NCBI GenBank assembly: GCA_020072785.1
Contig: JAIQGG010000003.1
Location: forward strand, 244,678-308,677
Origin: Terriglobia bacterium
Lineage (GTDB): Bacteria; Acidobacteriota; Terriglobia; Acidiferrales; UBA7541
Direction of reading: 5' to 3'
DNA: 64,000 bases
Below, in pieces: positions 17,162-25,895 of this stretch. Position numbers and translations under genes: made by a program. The notes beneath the pieces were generated by a model, which was not told where the DNA came from, ran no database searches, and saw nothing but the letters and a program-made list of their open reading frames with translations. Position 1 is the first letter of the stretch. The number at the start of each line of letters is the position of its first letter.

Positions 17162-17219
17162 AGCCGCGCGCGGCGCTTCCCGCGCCGCCGTCCGGACTCC
17201 CCGGCTTCGATCGCCTACC

Positions 17220-17252
17220 GAGGGCACGCGTGCGCGTGCCCTCTTGCATTTT
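17220..17252 (+). terminator. Rho-independent terminator after the STAS gene
   Basis: Ten-bp arms GAGGGCACGC / GCGTGCCCTC pair around a GTGC loop, followed by TTGCATTTT. It lies between convergent genes and may stop both. Confidence 0.75.
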
Positions 17253-17271
17253 GCGAAGCGGCGGAGGGCAC

Positions 17272-18618
17272 TCATGCATTCAGCCGGTACATGGTGATGC
17301 CGCTCAGCAGCTTGGGATAGAAATCCGTGGATTTCTGGGGCATGACCTCGCCGGCCGTGGCCACGCGCATCACCTGGGCGACGTCCACGGGATTGAGCAG
17401 AAACGCAAGCTGCGCCGCGCCGCGGTCCACGGCGTCCAGCGCCGTTGCCGCTTCGCGCTCATAAGTGAGATTGGCTTCCGCGGAAACGGCCTGCTGGGTA
17501 ATGCCCAGCCCCGCCTCGAGAATCCCGTGATGCAGCAGGATGACGTCCAGCTCGCGCTGCAGCGGGGAATCCCCCTTCAGCAGCCCGGCTAGGTCCGCGC
17601 CTTTGCGCAGCGTCAGAAGGTAATAGGCGCGGGCCGGGGCCGCCGCGCCGGCATAGACGCCGATGGCGCGCCGCGCGTGATTCGCCGCCAAGCGCTTCAG
17701 AAACACCGCGCACGCCTCGCGGCGCGCGGCGTCCGCAGTGAAGGCAAAGGCCTCCATCTCAAACCAGGGCTCGAGAAACCGCCGGAAGGCATCCCAGAAA
17801 AAATCGCGCAGGTTGGCCACTACACGGTGCGTCGGGAGAATCAGCAGGCCTTCCGCCTCGGTGTTGACGAAAGTCATCATCACGCGCTCATACGGAGCGT
17901 CGGGAGAGACGGCGCCGGCGCGGGCGCGGCACTCGTTGCGGTAGTTGAGCGCGGTCTCGTAGCGGTGGTGGCCGTCGGCGATCACCAGCTTCTGCGCGGC
18001 CATGACGCGCTGGATCTCCGCGATGCGCGCGGGGTCGGAGACGGGCCAGAGGCGGTGCGTCACGTCGTATTCATCGGGCACTTCCGTGGCCGGAGGCGCG
18101 GCCGCCGCGGCTTCCCGCAGAATGGCGTCGATGCGGCGCTGCGCGTCGGAATAGAGCATGAAGAGCTGGCCGGTGTGGGTCTGCGTGTGGCGTAGCAGCT
18201 CGAGGCGGTCGGCCTTGGGCCCGGAGAGGGTGCGCTCGTGGCGGAAGACCACTCCGGCCTCGTACTCCTCGAGCTTGCCCGCGCCGATGAAGCCCCAGCG
18301 CGTGCGGCGCTCGCTGGCGCCCGGCACGGTGTATTCCTGGGCGTAGGCGTAAAAGGCCGGCGCGGGGTCCGGCACCACGACGCCTTCCGCCACCCAGGCG
18401 TCCAGCGCCGCCGCCGCGCGGGTGTAGACATTGTTCTGCGGCGTGTCGTCCGGGAATATCCGGCCCTTTTCCACGGCGATCAGGTTGTGGGGGTCGGCGG
18501 CGTAATACTTCTCCTGCATGGGCGGGGAGATCTTGTCATAGGGCTGGGTGAGGGCGCGGCTGAAGGGGACCTTTGCCGGGTTGTAGCGGTAGGCGCGAAA
18601 AGGGTAGACCTGGGCCAT
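17272..18618 (-). CDS. DUF1015 family protein
   Basis: ATG 18618 gives 448 aa beginning MAQVYPFRAYRYNPAKV. The N-terminal proline/lysine segment, the DPHNLI motif and the central DGHHRYETALNYRNE block are hallmarks of DUF1015. The family is widespread and its biochemical role is not established. It is cytoplasmic with no membrane segment. Upstream open frame to 18978 has a different base composition and is not likely coding. It is convergent with the STAS gene and stands alone. Confidence 0.88.
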   Translation of the reverse strand: MAQVYPFRAYRYNPAKVPFSRALTQPYDKISPPMQEKYYAADPHNLIAVEKGRIFPDDTPQNNVYTRAAAALDAWVAEGVVVPDPAPAFYAYAQEYTVPGASERRTRWGFIGAGKLEEYEAGVVFRHERTLSGPKADRLELLRHTQTHTGQLFMLYSDAQRRIDAILREAAAAAPPATEVPDEYDVTHRLWPVSDPARIAEIQRVMAAQKLVIADGHHRYETALNYRNECRARAGAVSPDAPYERVMMTFVNTEAEGLLILPTHRVVANLRDFFWDAFRRFLEPWFEMEAFAFTADAARREACAVFLKRLAANHARRAIGVYAGAAAPARAYYLLTLRKGADLAGLLKGDSPLQRELDVILLHHGILEAGLGITQQAVSAEANLTYEREAATALDAVDRGAAQLAFLLNPVDVAQVMRVATAGEVMPQKSTDFYPKLLSGITMYRLNA

Positions 18619-19163
18619 GAGTTCTCCAATCAAAATTGGGTGCGGCAACGAACCAACCATTTTACGCGAGAAGCCGGCGATTCGCGAAAAAGTAGCGGCG
18701 GCAAGAGGCGGGCGGAGCCGGAAGTGAGCTTTGCGAGAAGGAGCGGGGCTAGAAAGAGCGGGGCTACCCCCCACCCCCGCCGTGCGACGCAAAAGAGTGC
18801 GGTTGTGACTGATTCTAAAGAGCTTGGCGTTTCCCGTCAGCGCAAAGAGCGCGTAAGAGATTGAAAACAAAGACGGTAAAGCGGTACTGAAGGAATGAGG
18901 TGATGAGGGCAGAGGGAACGCGGCGGAGGAGAGGGTGGAGTTGAGGGGGAGTTTTCGAACGGTGGATTGGCGTAACACGGAAAAGGATAGCAGATGGGTT
19001 ACGTTATTTCAAGAGATTACTGAGTGGTATTCGAATGGGTTGTGGAAAAGTGTGCGGGGAGAATTGCCCTTGTGGCACAAAAAGTCAAAATCCCCACACG
19101 CAACACCGGCATATGGAGCACCCACTAATCCTCTCCCGACCTTATGCCTGGGCCACCCGCCAA
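18619..19163. other. Intergenic region, 545 bp, no gene seen
   Basis: The left part is purine-rich and contains short G-rich and C-rich runs (18750-18785). The right part drops in GC and marks the border of the lower-GC island that follows. No reading frame here has a start with a ribosome site or recognisable protein features. Confidence 0.5.
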
Positions 19164-20894
19164 CTATTTCGTCGCCTTCCCTTTGGGCGGGTTCTTCTGC
19201 GCACAGTAGTTTCGCAAGCTTTCTGTGAATGGCTGCGTCCGCAGAAAATCAGAATCCAATTTACTGCCGGACACGAGTCGAATCGCCTCAGCTGCTTCCT
19301 GAAACACTTTCAGGGACTTGCGTTGGTCCCAGAGGACTTTCATAAGTTCGTCACAATAACGCTCCATCTCGTGCGAATTCATTCGTGGCAAAAGAGCAGA
19401 GCTTGATAGTAACCGGAACGCTAGCAATATCTGGAAGCGCGCAGGCTTGAATTTTGAGTCCAGCTGCTGATTCCGAAACAAGAACTCCAACCGATATAGA
19501 GCCAAGGCTGAAACATAATATGGCTCTAAACGGTCGTTTGCGGCGAATATACTCTTCCCCACACGCTCTAATATGGCTCGATAACTGCGCGTGGTTCGAT
19601 GCGGCTCTTCCAAGAATATGGATGCAAAAGAACGAATGAGACCCCCGGGAGTGACTATGCGGGTTTTTTCAAAACCGGCGGAGCTGTTGTACTGGCGCGA
19701 GCGTCGTTCGTAGAATAGTCGCTTGCCTTCTTCGAAAGCCTGAAAGTAAGCTTCAATCTTTTTTTGAAAATCGGATATCGCCAACAGCTGTTCTTCTTTC
19801 ACCTCGGTCTGACGGTTCGTTGCCTTGATGATGGAACCAATTACATCATCGTTTTTTGTAGATATTAGGCGAAGCGGTACCATAACCGACTTATCAATAT
19901 ATGCTTTCTGTTCGTGGAGGACATGGCTGGTCTGGCAGCCGTTAACGATCTGATAGTCCTCAATATGAAAACGATTACCGGTGGTGCGGAGCGTTTTGGC
20001 GATGATGGTGACACCATTGTTCATCAGGGCAAATCGTGATCGAAGCTCGCCCGACACCAACGTATCCCGCATCTCCGTGTTGACGGGGTTATATTCTTGC
20101 CAGTCACGAACATTGTCATAGAAAATACTTTTCAATATATCCCCATCTTCATCTTCGATTAGACGAAGAAATTCAGAAGCTGGCAAGAGACCGAGGTATG
20201 CTTCGCTCACTTGTTCGATGTCCGGCACGACGGTTCGCTGTGGAAACTCGAATTCCCGCGTGACTGAGTTCTTGCTGTCACGATATAAGCGCTGAATACT
20301 ATCTGCATCGATCGGCAAAAACTCTACTTCACCGAATAGCCCCAGAGACTTCAGGTCAGCAACAACGGTTTTCCGGCGGGCTTCCAATGCGGCATCACCA
20401 ATCCAGCGCCCGGTTGTGACGTAATAAAGTTTACATGTTGGATTCCTGCGCTTGAATTTACTACTCCGAGTATATGCCGCCGCCATTATAGACGCAGCCG
20501 ACTTGACGGCAGCGTTACGGGGCAGTTTGGGCTTCTCCTCAAAGAAGTCCTGTACGCCAAATTCAAACTGACCAATTTTCGCCGAGTCAAAAGCAGAAGA
20601 GCGCTCCGCTTGGACAAAAATAAAGTCGACGTCCAAGTATCCGTTACGCTCGGCGTAATCCTCAATTAAGTCGGCATCAGAAATAAGCGAGCCATTAACT
20701 ATAATTGCAATTCCATCGATTCCCGTATCCCCTCCAGAGCCGGTTACGATATCAGCCGTGTCGAACGCTTCTAACAAGAAACGTCCAACTGTCAGGTAAC
20801 AGGAAAAATGCTCGAAACGTTTATCTTCAGCAAGCGTCATAATGTCTTGCTCTTTTGAGAATTCATCAAGAAGGGATTTAGTGATGCGATCCAT
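19164..20894 (-). CDS. AIPR-family (abortive-infection phage-resistance-type) protein
   Basis: This 576-aa protein has the AIPR signature block YQIVNGCQTS (residues 314-323) and downstream IKATNRQTEVKEEQL. The first ~110 residues look like a restriction-endonuclease fold: GGDTGIDGIAI (residues 54-64) then FIFVQAERSS (91-100). Relatives I recall have a Lys in the VQAK position; here it is Glu97, so the nuclease site may be altered or inactive. The base composition is more AT-rich than the neighbouring chromosome. Family members are linked to phage defence by abortive infection. It lies on the same strand as the two small genes upstream and may share a transcript with them, although there is a 149-bp gap. 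The molecular target is unknown. Confidence 0.78.
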   Translation of the reverse strand: MDRITKSLLDEFSKEQDIMTLAEDKRFEHFSCYLTVGRFLLEAFDTADIVTGSGGDTGIDGIAIIVNGSLISDADLIEDYAERNGYLDVDFIFVQAERSSAFDSAKIGQFEFGVQDFFEEKPKLPRNAAVKSAASIMAAAYTRSSKFKRRNPTCKLYYVTTGRWIGDAALEARRKTVVADLKSLGLFGEVEFLPIDADSIQRLYRDSKNSVTREFEFPQRTVVPDIEQVSEAYLGLLPASEFLRLIEDEDGDILKSIFYDNVRDWQEYNPVNTEMRDTLVSGELRSRFALMNNGVTIIAKTLRTTGNRFHIEDYQIVNGCQTSHVLHEQKAYIDKSVMVPLRLISTKNDDVIGSIIKATNRQTEVKEEQLLAISDFQKKIEAYFQAFEEGKRLFYERRSRQYNSSAGFEKTRIVTPGGLIRSFASIFLEEPHRTTRSYRAILERVGKSIFAANDRLEPYYVSALALYRLEFLFRNQQLDSKFKPARFQILLAFRLLSSSALLPRMNSHEMERYCDELMKVLWDQRKSLKVFQEAAEAIRLVSGSKLDSDFLRTQPFTESLRNYCAQKNPPKGKATK

Positions 20895-21043
20895 TTTCTA
20901 TCTCCTCAATGCCCTGCCCTTTTTGTATCTCTATGGTTGCAAAGCGTTAAGTTACGACAATATAAGCAAGGAATTCGCAGAACGGCAAGAACAAGTGAAA
21001 GCGGATTTGACCAACGCCTAGAGAACCGAATAAGCCGCTTCGT

Positions 21044-21385
21044 TCACTTTAGTTGCGGTGGCGGTGACAGGCCGTATATCGGCAACGCGGCCTGTCTTTC
21101 ACTTTGTATTTGGTTTGAGACACTATGGAGCCAATCCCAAGCCGCCTGAGGCAGCCAACCGTTGAATTGGTGGGGTTCAATCTTCACTACTATCAAGGAG
21201 TCCGTTGCTTCGATGTGTTGAATTAGTTTTTTTGTCATCGCGTCTTCATCTAAATGGCTGGACACCAAACAGGTCTGCTCTATAAAGTGCATCCAATTCA
21301 AGGAATTTCCCCGTAGCTCTACAAAAAATGGGTCATAGACCTTGTTGGGGTCTCTGAGGGCGAACGTGACGAGCAGCAAATTCAT
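21044..21385 (-). CDS. Small Cas2/SinR-like ferredoxin-fold protein
   Basis: This 113-aa protein begins with a beta strand (MNLLLVTFAL). It follows the pattern of SinR-type Cas2 relatives: a mid-protein TCLVSSHLDEDAMTKKL and then SLIVVKIEPHQFNGWLP. It is known to me as a family of stand-alone Cas2/VapD-fold proteins found outside CRISPR loci. No CRISPR array is in the window. Its ATG overlaps the stop of the membrane protein gene upstream (TGA within ATGA), so the two are translationally coupled. Function is unknown. It might act as a ribonuclease or a structural sensor. Confidence 0.6.
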   Translation of the reverse strand: MNLLLVTFALRDPNKVYDPFFVELRGNSLNWMHFIEQTCLVSSHLDEDAMTKKLIQHIEATDSLIVVKIEPHQFNGWLPQAAWDWLHSVSNQIQSERQAALPIYGLSPPPQLK

Positions 21386-21774
21386 GCGGCACCGCCATCA
21401 CTTAATATCTTCGGTTTCTCTGTTCCCTCTGTTAAAGCCAATTCAGCAATGGACATTTCTTTTTTTTCTGTACCCATCCCCAGTCTTAGTTCAGCACGGT
21501 GGCTCGCTTCGCCATAGACCAGATTCTTAATCTTGAAGGTCGTAAGGAATGCCACAAGTAGTGCCAGACCGCTCAGTGCGCAAATTCCGATGACGAAGAT
21601 TTCAAAACGCCGTTCGGGAAGAACAAGATATAGGCCCGCACCGATTACAACTGTAAACGCAACAAGGCACCTGAAATAGAATGCCAACGGAGTTTTTACC
21701 TCACGCTGGGACATCCACGTCAGTATCTTGCGCGTCCACGTTTCGATCCAATTCGAGGATTCCCGCATTTGCAC
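21382..21774 (-). CDS. Two-helix membrane protein coupled to the Cas2-like gene
   Basis: This 130-aa protein has a short charged N-terminus and two membrane helices (about residues 36-53 and 58-82). Its acidic cytosolic tail ends LTEGTEKPKILSDGG. The last codons overlap the start of the Cas2-like gene by four bases. No family is recognised. In a defence-type cassette it could be a membrane effector or anchor, which is inference from position only. Confidence 0.6.
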   Translation of the reverse strand: MQMRESSNWIETWTRKILTWMSQREVKTPLAFYFRCLVAFTVVIGAGLYLVLPERRFEIFVIGICALSGLALLVAFLTTFKIKNLVYGEASHRAELRLGMGTEKKEMSIAELALTEGTEKPKILSDGGAA

Positions 21775-21879
21775 AATTTTAATTCAGTCTCAAGGCAAGT
21801 ACAAGGAACGATAACAGACGAATCCTGAGCAGTTCGCGGGTGGCTTACTCCTCAGGATTTTTACCTTCTTCCTGGCAGC

Positions 21880-21970
21880 GCGCGATGAGAGGATACCATT
21901 TCTGCAAGTCATCGCGGAGCAGTGCGATGGGGCGGGCCGAAGCTGCCCGGTCACTAAAGCTGGGCACCCG
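21880..21970. repeat. 91-bp direct repeat, copy A
   Basis: It is about 90% identical by eye to 25802-25892, starting GCGCGATGAGAGGATAC and ending near CTGGG(A)CACCCG. Copy B sits immediately upstream of the yihY start codon; this copy lacks a gene after it. Confidence 0.8.
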
Positions 21971-21991
21971 GCTGAAAAATTTTAAGGGAGA

Positions 21992-22017
21992 GCTTCAGGG
22001 GTTAAAACCCCTGAAGC
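21992..22017. repeat. Perfect 10-bp-arm hairpin
   Basis: GCTTCAGGGG and CCCCTGAAGC pair around TTAAAA. Together with the next hairpin it forms a cluster of intergenic palindromes. Confidence 0.75.
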
Positions 22018-22032
22018 AGACGCGCGGCTTAT

Positions 22033-22052
22033 GTCGCGGCTGAAGCCGCGAC
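22033..22052. repeat. Perfect 8-bp-arm hairpin
   Basis: GTCGCGGC and GCCGCGAC pair around TGAA. It is an intergenic stem-loop with no T-run. Confidence 0.75.
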
Positions 22053-22112
22053 CCACAAACTGCGGACATTTTTCAGCAGCCTGCTAGAGGCTGGGCAAAG
22101 GATGGCAAAGAG

Positions 22113-22132
22113 CACAGCCAGGAATGGCTGTG
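22113..22132. repeat. CACAGCCA hairpin, copy 1
   Basis: CACAGCCA and TGGCTGTG pair around GGAA. A variant of the same element, also preceded by AGAG, lies at 26805-26824. Confidence 0.75.
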
Positions 22133-22373
22133 CCACAAGGGCGAGATGCGGGTGGGCGTCGAGGGGTTGGAGCGCGATGTTTCCGGCGAGCGTGGCGGTG
22201 TTTAAGTCCGGCCACGATCCCTCTGCTCCGCAAACCCATCCGGAGCGCAAAGAACGCGCTCCGCTCGGGATGACAGCAGGAGAGAAAGAGACCGAAGGGC
22301 ACCCAAATTCGCCGTAGTTTCGCCGATGCAAATCTCTACAATATTTGCGGCCGCCGTTCGTCTACAGGAAGGG

Positions 22374-22955
22374 ATGGATGAGCCGTGGAGCAGCACCGCG
22401 ATGACCGAGCGAGACCGTCAAATCTCCGAGATCATCGCGGAAGAACGATTCCGGCTGCGCAATTTCATCCGCCGGCGTGTGCCCGATCCCTCCGACGCCG
22501 AGGACATCGTGCAGGAGGTCTTCTACGAACTGGTAAAAGCCAATCGCCTGCTGATGCCGATCGAGCACGTGACCGGCTGGCTTTTTCGCGTCGCGCGCAA
22601 TCGCATCACGGACCTTTTCCGCAAGAAGAAGACAGCGACCTTCAGCGACGCAGCGATCGAGGACGAAGACGGCGAGGCGCTGCAGATCGAAGATCTTTTG
22701 CCATCGCCGGATGCCGGGCCGGAAGCGCTCTACGTCCGCAACGTGCTTCTGGATGAGCTGGAACTTGCGCTCGACGAGCTGCCGGAGGAGCAGCGGGAGG
22801 TATTTACCGCGCACGAAATCGAGGGGTACAGCTTCAAGGAGATCGCCGCGCGGACCGGCGTCAGCGTAAACACGCTGCTCTCGCGCAAACGTTATGCGGT
22901 GTTGCATCTACGCGAGCGATTGCAAAGCATTTACGACGAATTCACGAAAGGATAA
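22374..22955 (+). CDS. ECF-type RNA polymerase sigma factor
   Basis: From ATG 22374 the product is about 193 aa; starts at 22326 or 22401 are also possible, none with an ideal ribosome site. Region 2 is clear (DAEDIVQEVFYELVKANRL, then VTGWLFRVARNRITDLFRKKK), as is region 4 (LDELPEEQREVFTAHEIEGYSFKEIAARTGVSVNTLLSRKRYA in the C-terminal third). An acidic linker joins them. The next gene, 10 bases downstream, is a small membrane protein that could be its regulator. It would direct a stress or envelope regulon; targets are not known. Confidence 0.9.
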   Translation: MDEPWSSTAMTERDRQISEIIAEERFRLRNFIRRRVPDPSDAEDIVQEVFYELVKANRLLMPIEHVTGWLFRVARNRITDLFRKKKTATFSDAAIEDEDGEALQIEDLLPSPDAGPEALYVRNVLLDELELALDELPEEQREVFTAHEIEGYSFKEIAARTGVSVNTLLSRKRYAVLHLRERLQSIYDEFTKG

Positions 22956-22965
22956 GGAGCTGAAC

Positions 22966-23313
22966 ATGAGCGGGAGATGGAAGAGAGTGATTTTCATTGC
23001 TCCGCTGGCGATCCTGGGGATGCTGCTGTTTGTCGCCATCGGCGGCGAAATAGTGCGGCAACTGTGGAATTGGCTGCTGCCGCCGCTCTTCGGCTGGCGC
23101 GAGATCACCTTCTGGCAAGCGGTGGGGATGCTGGCGCTGTGCCGGATCCTCTTCGGCGGATTTGGATTTCACGGTTCCGGCCGCTCCAACTACCGCCGCC
23201 GCATGGCCGAGCGCTGGGAGCACATGACCCCTGAGGAGCGGGAACGATTCCGGCAAAGCTGGCGCGGACGCTGGGGCTTCGGCCCATCCACCGGCGAGAG
23301 CAAGGAGCAATGA
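22966..23313 (+). CDS. Small membrane protein paired with the sigma factor
   Basis: This 115-aa protein has two hydrophobic segments (about residues 7-30 and 46-63) and a Arg/Glu-rich C-terminus (RRRMAERWEHMTPEERERFRQSWRGR). A good ribosome site (AAGGAG) precedes ATG 22966. The coupling to the ECF gene suggests a role as a membrane regulator or a sensor. It lacks an obvious zinc anti-sigma motif, so that is a guess. Confidence 0.65.
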   Translation: MSGRWKRVIFIAPLAILGMLLFVAIGGEIVRQLWNWLLPPLFGWREITFWQAVGMLALCRILFGGFGFHGSGRSNYRRRMAERWEHMTPEERERFRQSWRGRWGFGPSTGESKEQ

Positions 23314-23747
23314 AGCCATTTCGACGTTTTCGAAATAACAACAGGTTTCTGGCTTTTGTTTAAAGGCGCAAACGACCGGGCCGCCGGCGCTTGACCGTTA
23401 AGTACTTCCCGCTGCTAACTGCTAAGCCGCATAACCGGAAAGATTGCTCCTAATACTCCGGCTAAATCGGAACGACAATTTAATGTGTTCCTGGCGTTTT
23501 TTTGCGACCTTGCTAGTGGTACTGGACCTGGTCAGCAGTTCCGTGCGCGGGGAAAACGGCCGGTACTGCCTGGCTTTGGTACTTGACGCCGCCCCTGTTA
23601 TAGGTAGAGTTTATACCGCTCATAAGACCAATGGGTGCGAAGAGGCGCCGGTCGCTTCCAGGCAGACCCCACGCCTGCTTCTTTTTAGGCCGTTCCGTCC
23701 CGTGGAAAAAAGATTGAAAGCTCTCTGATCGTTCCTGTGGAGGATCC
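23314..23747. other. Intergenic region, about 430 bp, with a yihY fragment
   Basis: The only recognisable content is a broken copy of part of the downstream yihY gene (23470-23575). A ribosome site (GGAGGA) just before 23748 belongs to the next gene. Confidence 0.6.
23470..23575 (+). pseudogene. Partial, frameshifted copy of the YihY-family gene
   Basis: This ~105-bp stretch matches 25981-26090 in the intact yihY gene. Shared blocks are TGTTCCTGGCGTTTTTT, CTGGTCAGCAGTTCC and GCGCGGGGA. An extra base in the T-run changes the frame after FLAFF, and only LVSSSVRGENGR of the parent protein remains recognisable. It is a dead fragment from an old duplication. Confidence 0.75.
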
Positions 23748-25628
23748 GTGAAAAATCTATCGCTGGTCTCCTCGCTGACGGCAGGTCTGCTGGCCATGGC
23801 TCTTCTCGCCGGACACGGGAGTGGTTTCCGCGCCGCGGCCGCTGGTGCGAATTCCGCCGCAAGTACGGACAACTCCAACTTGACCTATGACATCACCACA
23901 CTGGCGGGGAAAGTCGCCTCCGTGCATGGCACTGCGGGATTGCAGATTCGCTTCTCCGCGTTCATCGAGCAAGAAGCGAATATGAGCGACTTGATCTCCA
24001 GCCCCACTGCCACGCCAGTCACTCCCTTCCAAATCTTGTCCAGTCCGCTGGACGGCACCAGCGTGCTGGCGCCCGACGTCACCGTGAATCTGGATACCGG
24101 GGGAGCGCCGCAAAACGAGACGGCCATCGCGGTCGATCCCAACAATCCCCTGCGCGTCGTGGGAGGCGCGAACGACTACGTAACCCTCACCTGGAACTGC
24201 GCCATCGGGAGCGTACCGTGCAGCGCGGTGGGCGACGGATACTCGGGGACGTATTTCTCCAAGGATGGCGGCCAGACGTGGTGCTGCGCTTCGAAACTCG
24301 ACGGAACAAACCCAGGGACGCTAATTCCCGGAGTCCAACACTTGACGGGAGGCCCGTACGACGCGGGCGGAGATCCGGTGGTGGCCTTCGACAGCCGCGG
24401 CCATGTCTACTACGCAGGTCTGGGGTTCGACCGCACCGCGCCGCCCAACACCGTGGCGGTGAACAAGGGCAGCTTCGACAACAACGGGAACCTAACCTGG
24501 GGCGCGCCCGTATTCATCAATGCAACCGCGGCGCCCTCCACGCTCAATGACAAGCCTTGGATGGCAGTGGATGCGACCGCCGGGAGTCCCTTCCGCGACA
24601 ACGTCTACGTGACCTGGACGCGTTTTATTTTCAACCCGCTCAACGGCCATTACGTGCAGTCGCCCATCGCGGTGGCCGTATCGCGAAATGGAGGACAAAC
24701 TTTCAGCGATCCGCAGCTCATCGTGGGCAACGTTTTGTACGGACAGGGTTCGCGGCCGGTGGTTGGCCCGGACGGCACGGTTTATGTCTTCTGGGACGGG
24801 GCGACGCGGCTGGCGACTTTCGACAGTATTTGGGTCGTCAAGTCGACCGATGGGGGTAAGAGTTGGAGCAAGCCAGTGGCCGTGTCCCCGCTGGTGGACA
24901 TTATCCCCGCGGCAAATACGTCCTTCCGCGTGAACAGCTTTCCGGCAGCGGCCGCTGCGCCCAACGGCGATCTGTACGTCACCTGGTCCTCCATGATGAG
25001 TGACACTGGAGACCTGTGCCCAGGATATACGAACACCGGTTGCCACGCCGCCTCCCTCTATAGCAAGTCTACCGACGGTGGCGCAACCTGGAGCGCACCG
25101 GCGCCGCTGCTGCCTTCCGTGGATGCCAGCACGCGCACGGCAACGGGTTATCCGGTGACGCAGCCGGACGGAAGCACTCTGAACGCGCCCAGCGCCAGGC
25201 GAGTCGACACGCTGTTCCCCGCCATAGCTGTGGGGCCCACGGGACGCGTGTACATGTCGGCCTACGCTGCCGACGTGGTTTCGCCATGGCAAACGTGCGC
25301 AGTGTTCGGCTCGCCGAGCCTGAACGGCACAAGCTGCAAGACGCTTGGCTCGTTCATTAATAATGCCCGGCTGGATTACGTGGTGAGAGACCTGACCAGC
25401 GGGGTGACCAACACCGTGACCACGCAGCCGATCAACACACGTTATGGGTTCCGCGGCGCATTCTTTGGAGACTACACGGACATCGCGGCTGGATCCGACG
25501 ATGTCTTCCACGCCTTCTGGACCGACAGCAATAACGTGCAAAACTTCGTGTGGTTCGGCGGCGTTGAGTGGGTTGCCGGCACCGCAAGCCACCAGCAGGA
25601 CGTGGTCGCGCGCTCGGACAGCTTCTAG
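23748..25628 (+). CDS. Exported BNR/sialidase-like beta-propeller protein
   Basis: This 626-aa protein starts at GTG 23748 after a GGAGGA ribosome site and has a signal peptide (residues 1-30). The body contains Asp-box-type repeats, for example SKDGGQTWCC, SRNGGQTFSD, STDGGKSWSK and STDGGATWSA, spaced as in sialidase/BNR propellers. Some cysteines are present in pairs, so disulfides are likely in the periplasm or outside. No catalytic residue set can be confirmed, so an enzymatic role is not claimed. It may bind or act on glycans. It stands alone between the sigma pair and yihY. Confidence 0.8.
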   Translation: MKNLSLVSSLTAGLLAMALLAGHGSGFRAAAAGANSAASTDNSNLTYDITTLAGKVASVHGTAGLQIRFSAFIEQEANMSDLISSPTATPVTPFQILSSPLDGTSVLAPDVTVNLDTGGAPQNETAIAVDPNNPLRVVGGANDYVTLTWNCAIGSVPCSAVGDGYSGTYFSKDGGQTWCCASKLDGTNPGTLIPGVQHLTGGPYDAGGDPVVAFDSRGHVYYAGLGFDRTAPPNTVAVNKGSFDNNGNLTWGAPVFINATAAPSTLNDKPWMAVDATAGSPFRDNVYVTWTRFIFNPLNGHYVQSPIAVAVSRNGGQTFSDPQLIVGNVLYGQGSRPVVGPDGTVYVFWDGATRLATFDSIWVVKSTDGGKSWSKPVAVSPLVDIIPAANTSFRVNSFPAAAAAPNGDLYVTWSSMMSDTGDLCPGYTNTGCHAASLYSKSTDGGATWSAPAPLLPSVDASTRTATGYPVTQPDGSTLNAPSARRVDTLFPAIAVGPTGRVYMSAYAADVVSPWQTCAVFGSPSLNGTSCKTLGSFINNARLDYVVRDLTSGVTNTVTTQPINTRYGFRGAFFGDYTDIAAGSDDVFHAFWTDSNNVQNFVWFGGVEWVAGTASHQQDVVARSDSF

Positions 25629-25801
25629 GTCCGCGCTGTTGCTCGTCTGTGATGATTCCGGGGTTCTCTATCGGAAGGGATTTCTCTCCCGGTGGTCTGC
25701 CCTGCCAATCGTTGCGTCCGGCGTTGGGCGAATTCCGATCCTCAATTCTCAAACATATTTGGATTAATCGAGTGCATCGCGTTTCTTCTTGACAGCGCGG
25801 C

Positions 25802-25892
25802 GCGCGATGAGAGGATACTATTTCTGCAAGTCATCGCGGAGTGGTGCGATGGGCACCTCGAACCTGCCCGGTCACTAAAACTGGGACACCCG
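25802..25892. repeat. 91-bp direct repeat, copy B (yihY leader)
   Basis: It is the partner of 21880-21970 and ends four bases before the yihY ATG. Its place suggests a leader or promoter region that was duplicated along with part of the gene. Confidence 0.8.
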
Positions 25893-25895
25893 CCA

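Larger units (their letters stand above)
21775..22325. other. Intergenic hairpin-rich region, about 550 bp
   Basis: No gene is supported. The stretch holds a 91-bp direct repeat copy (21880-21970), two perfect hairpins (21992-22017 and 22033-22052) and a third hairpin (22113-22132). It lies between the low-GC island and the sigma factor gene, so it may be an old recombination edge. Confidence 0.55.

Noticed and set aside
21044-21385. Reading the Cas2-like gene as evidence of a CRISPR-Cas system
   Set aside because: There is no cas1, no effector and no repeat array in the window, so only a stand-alone Cas2-fold relative is supported.
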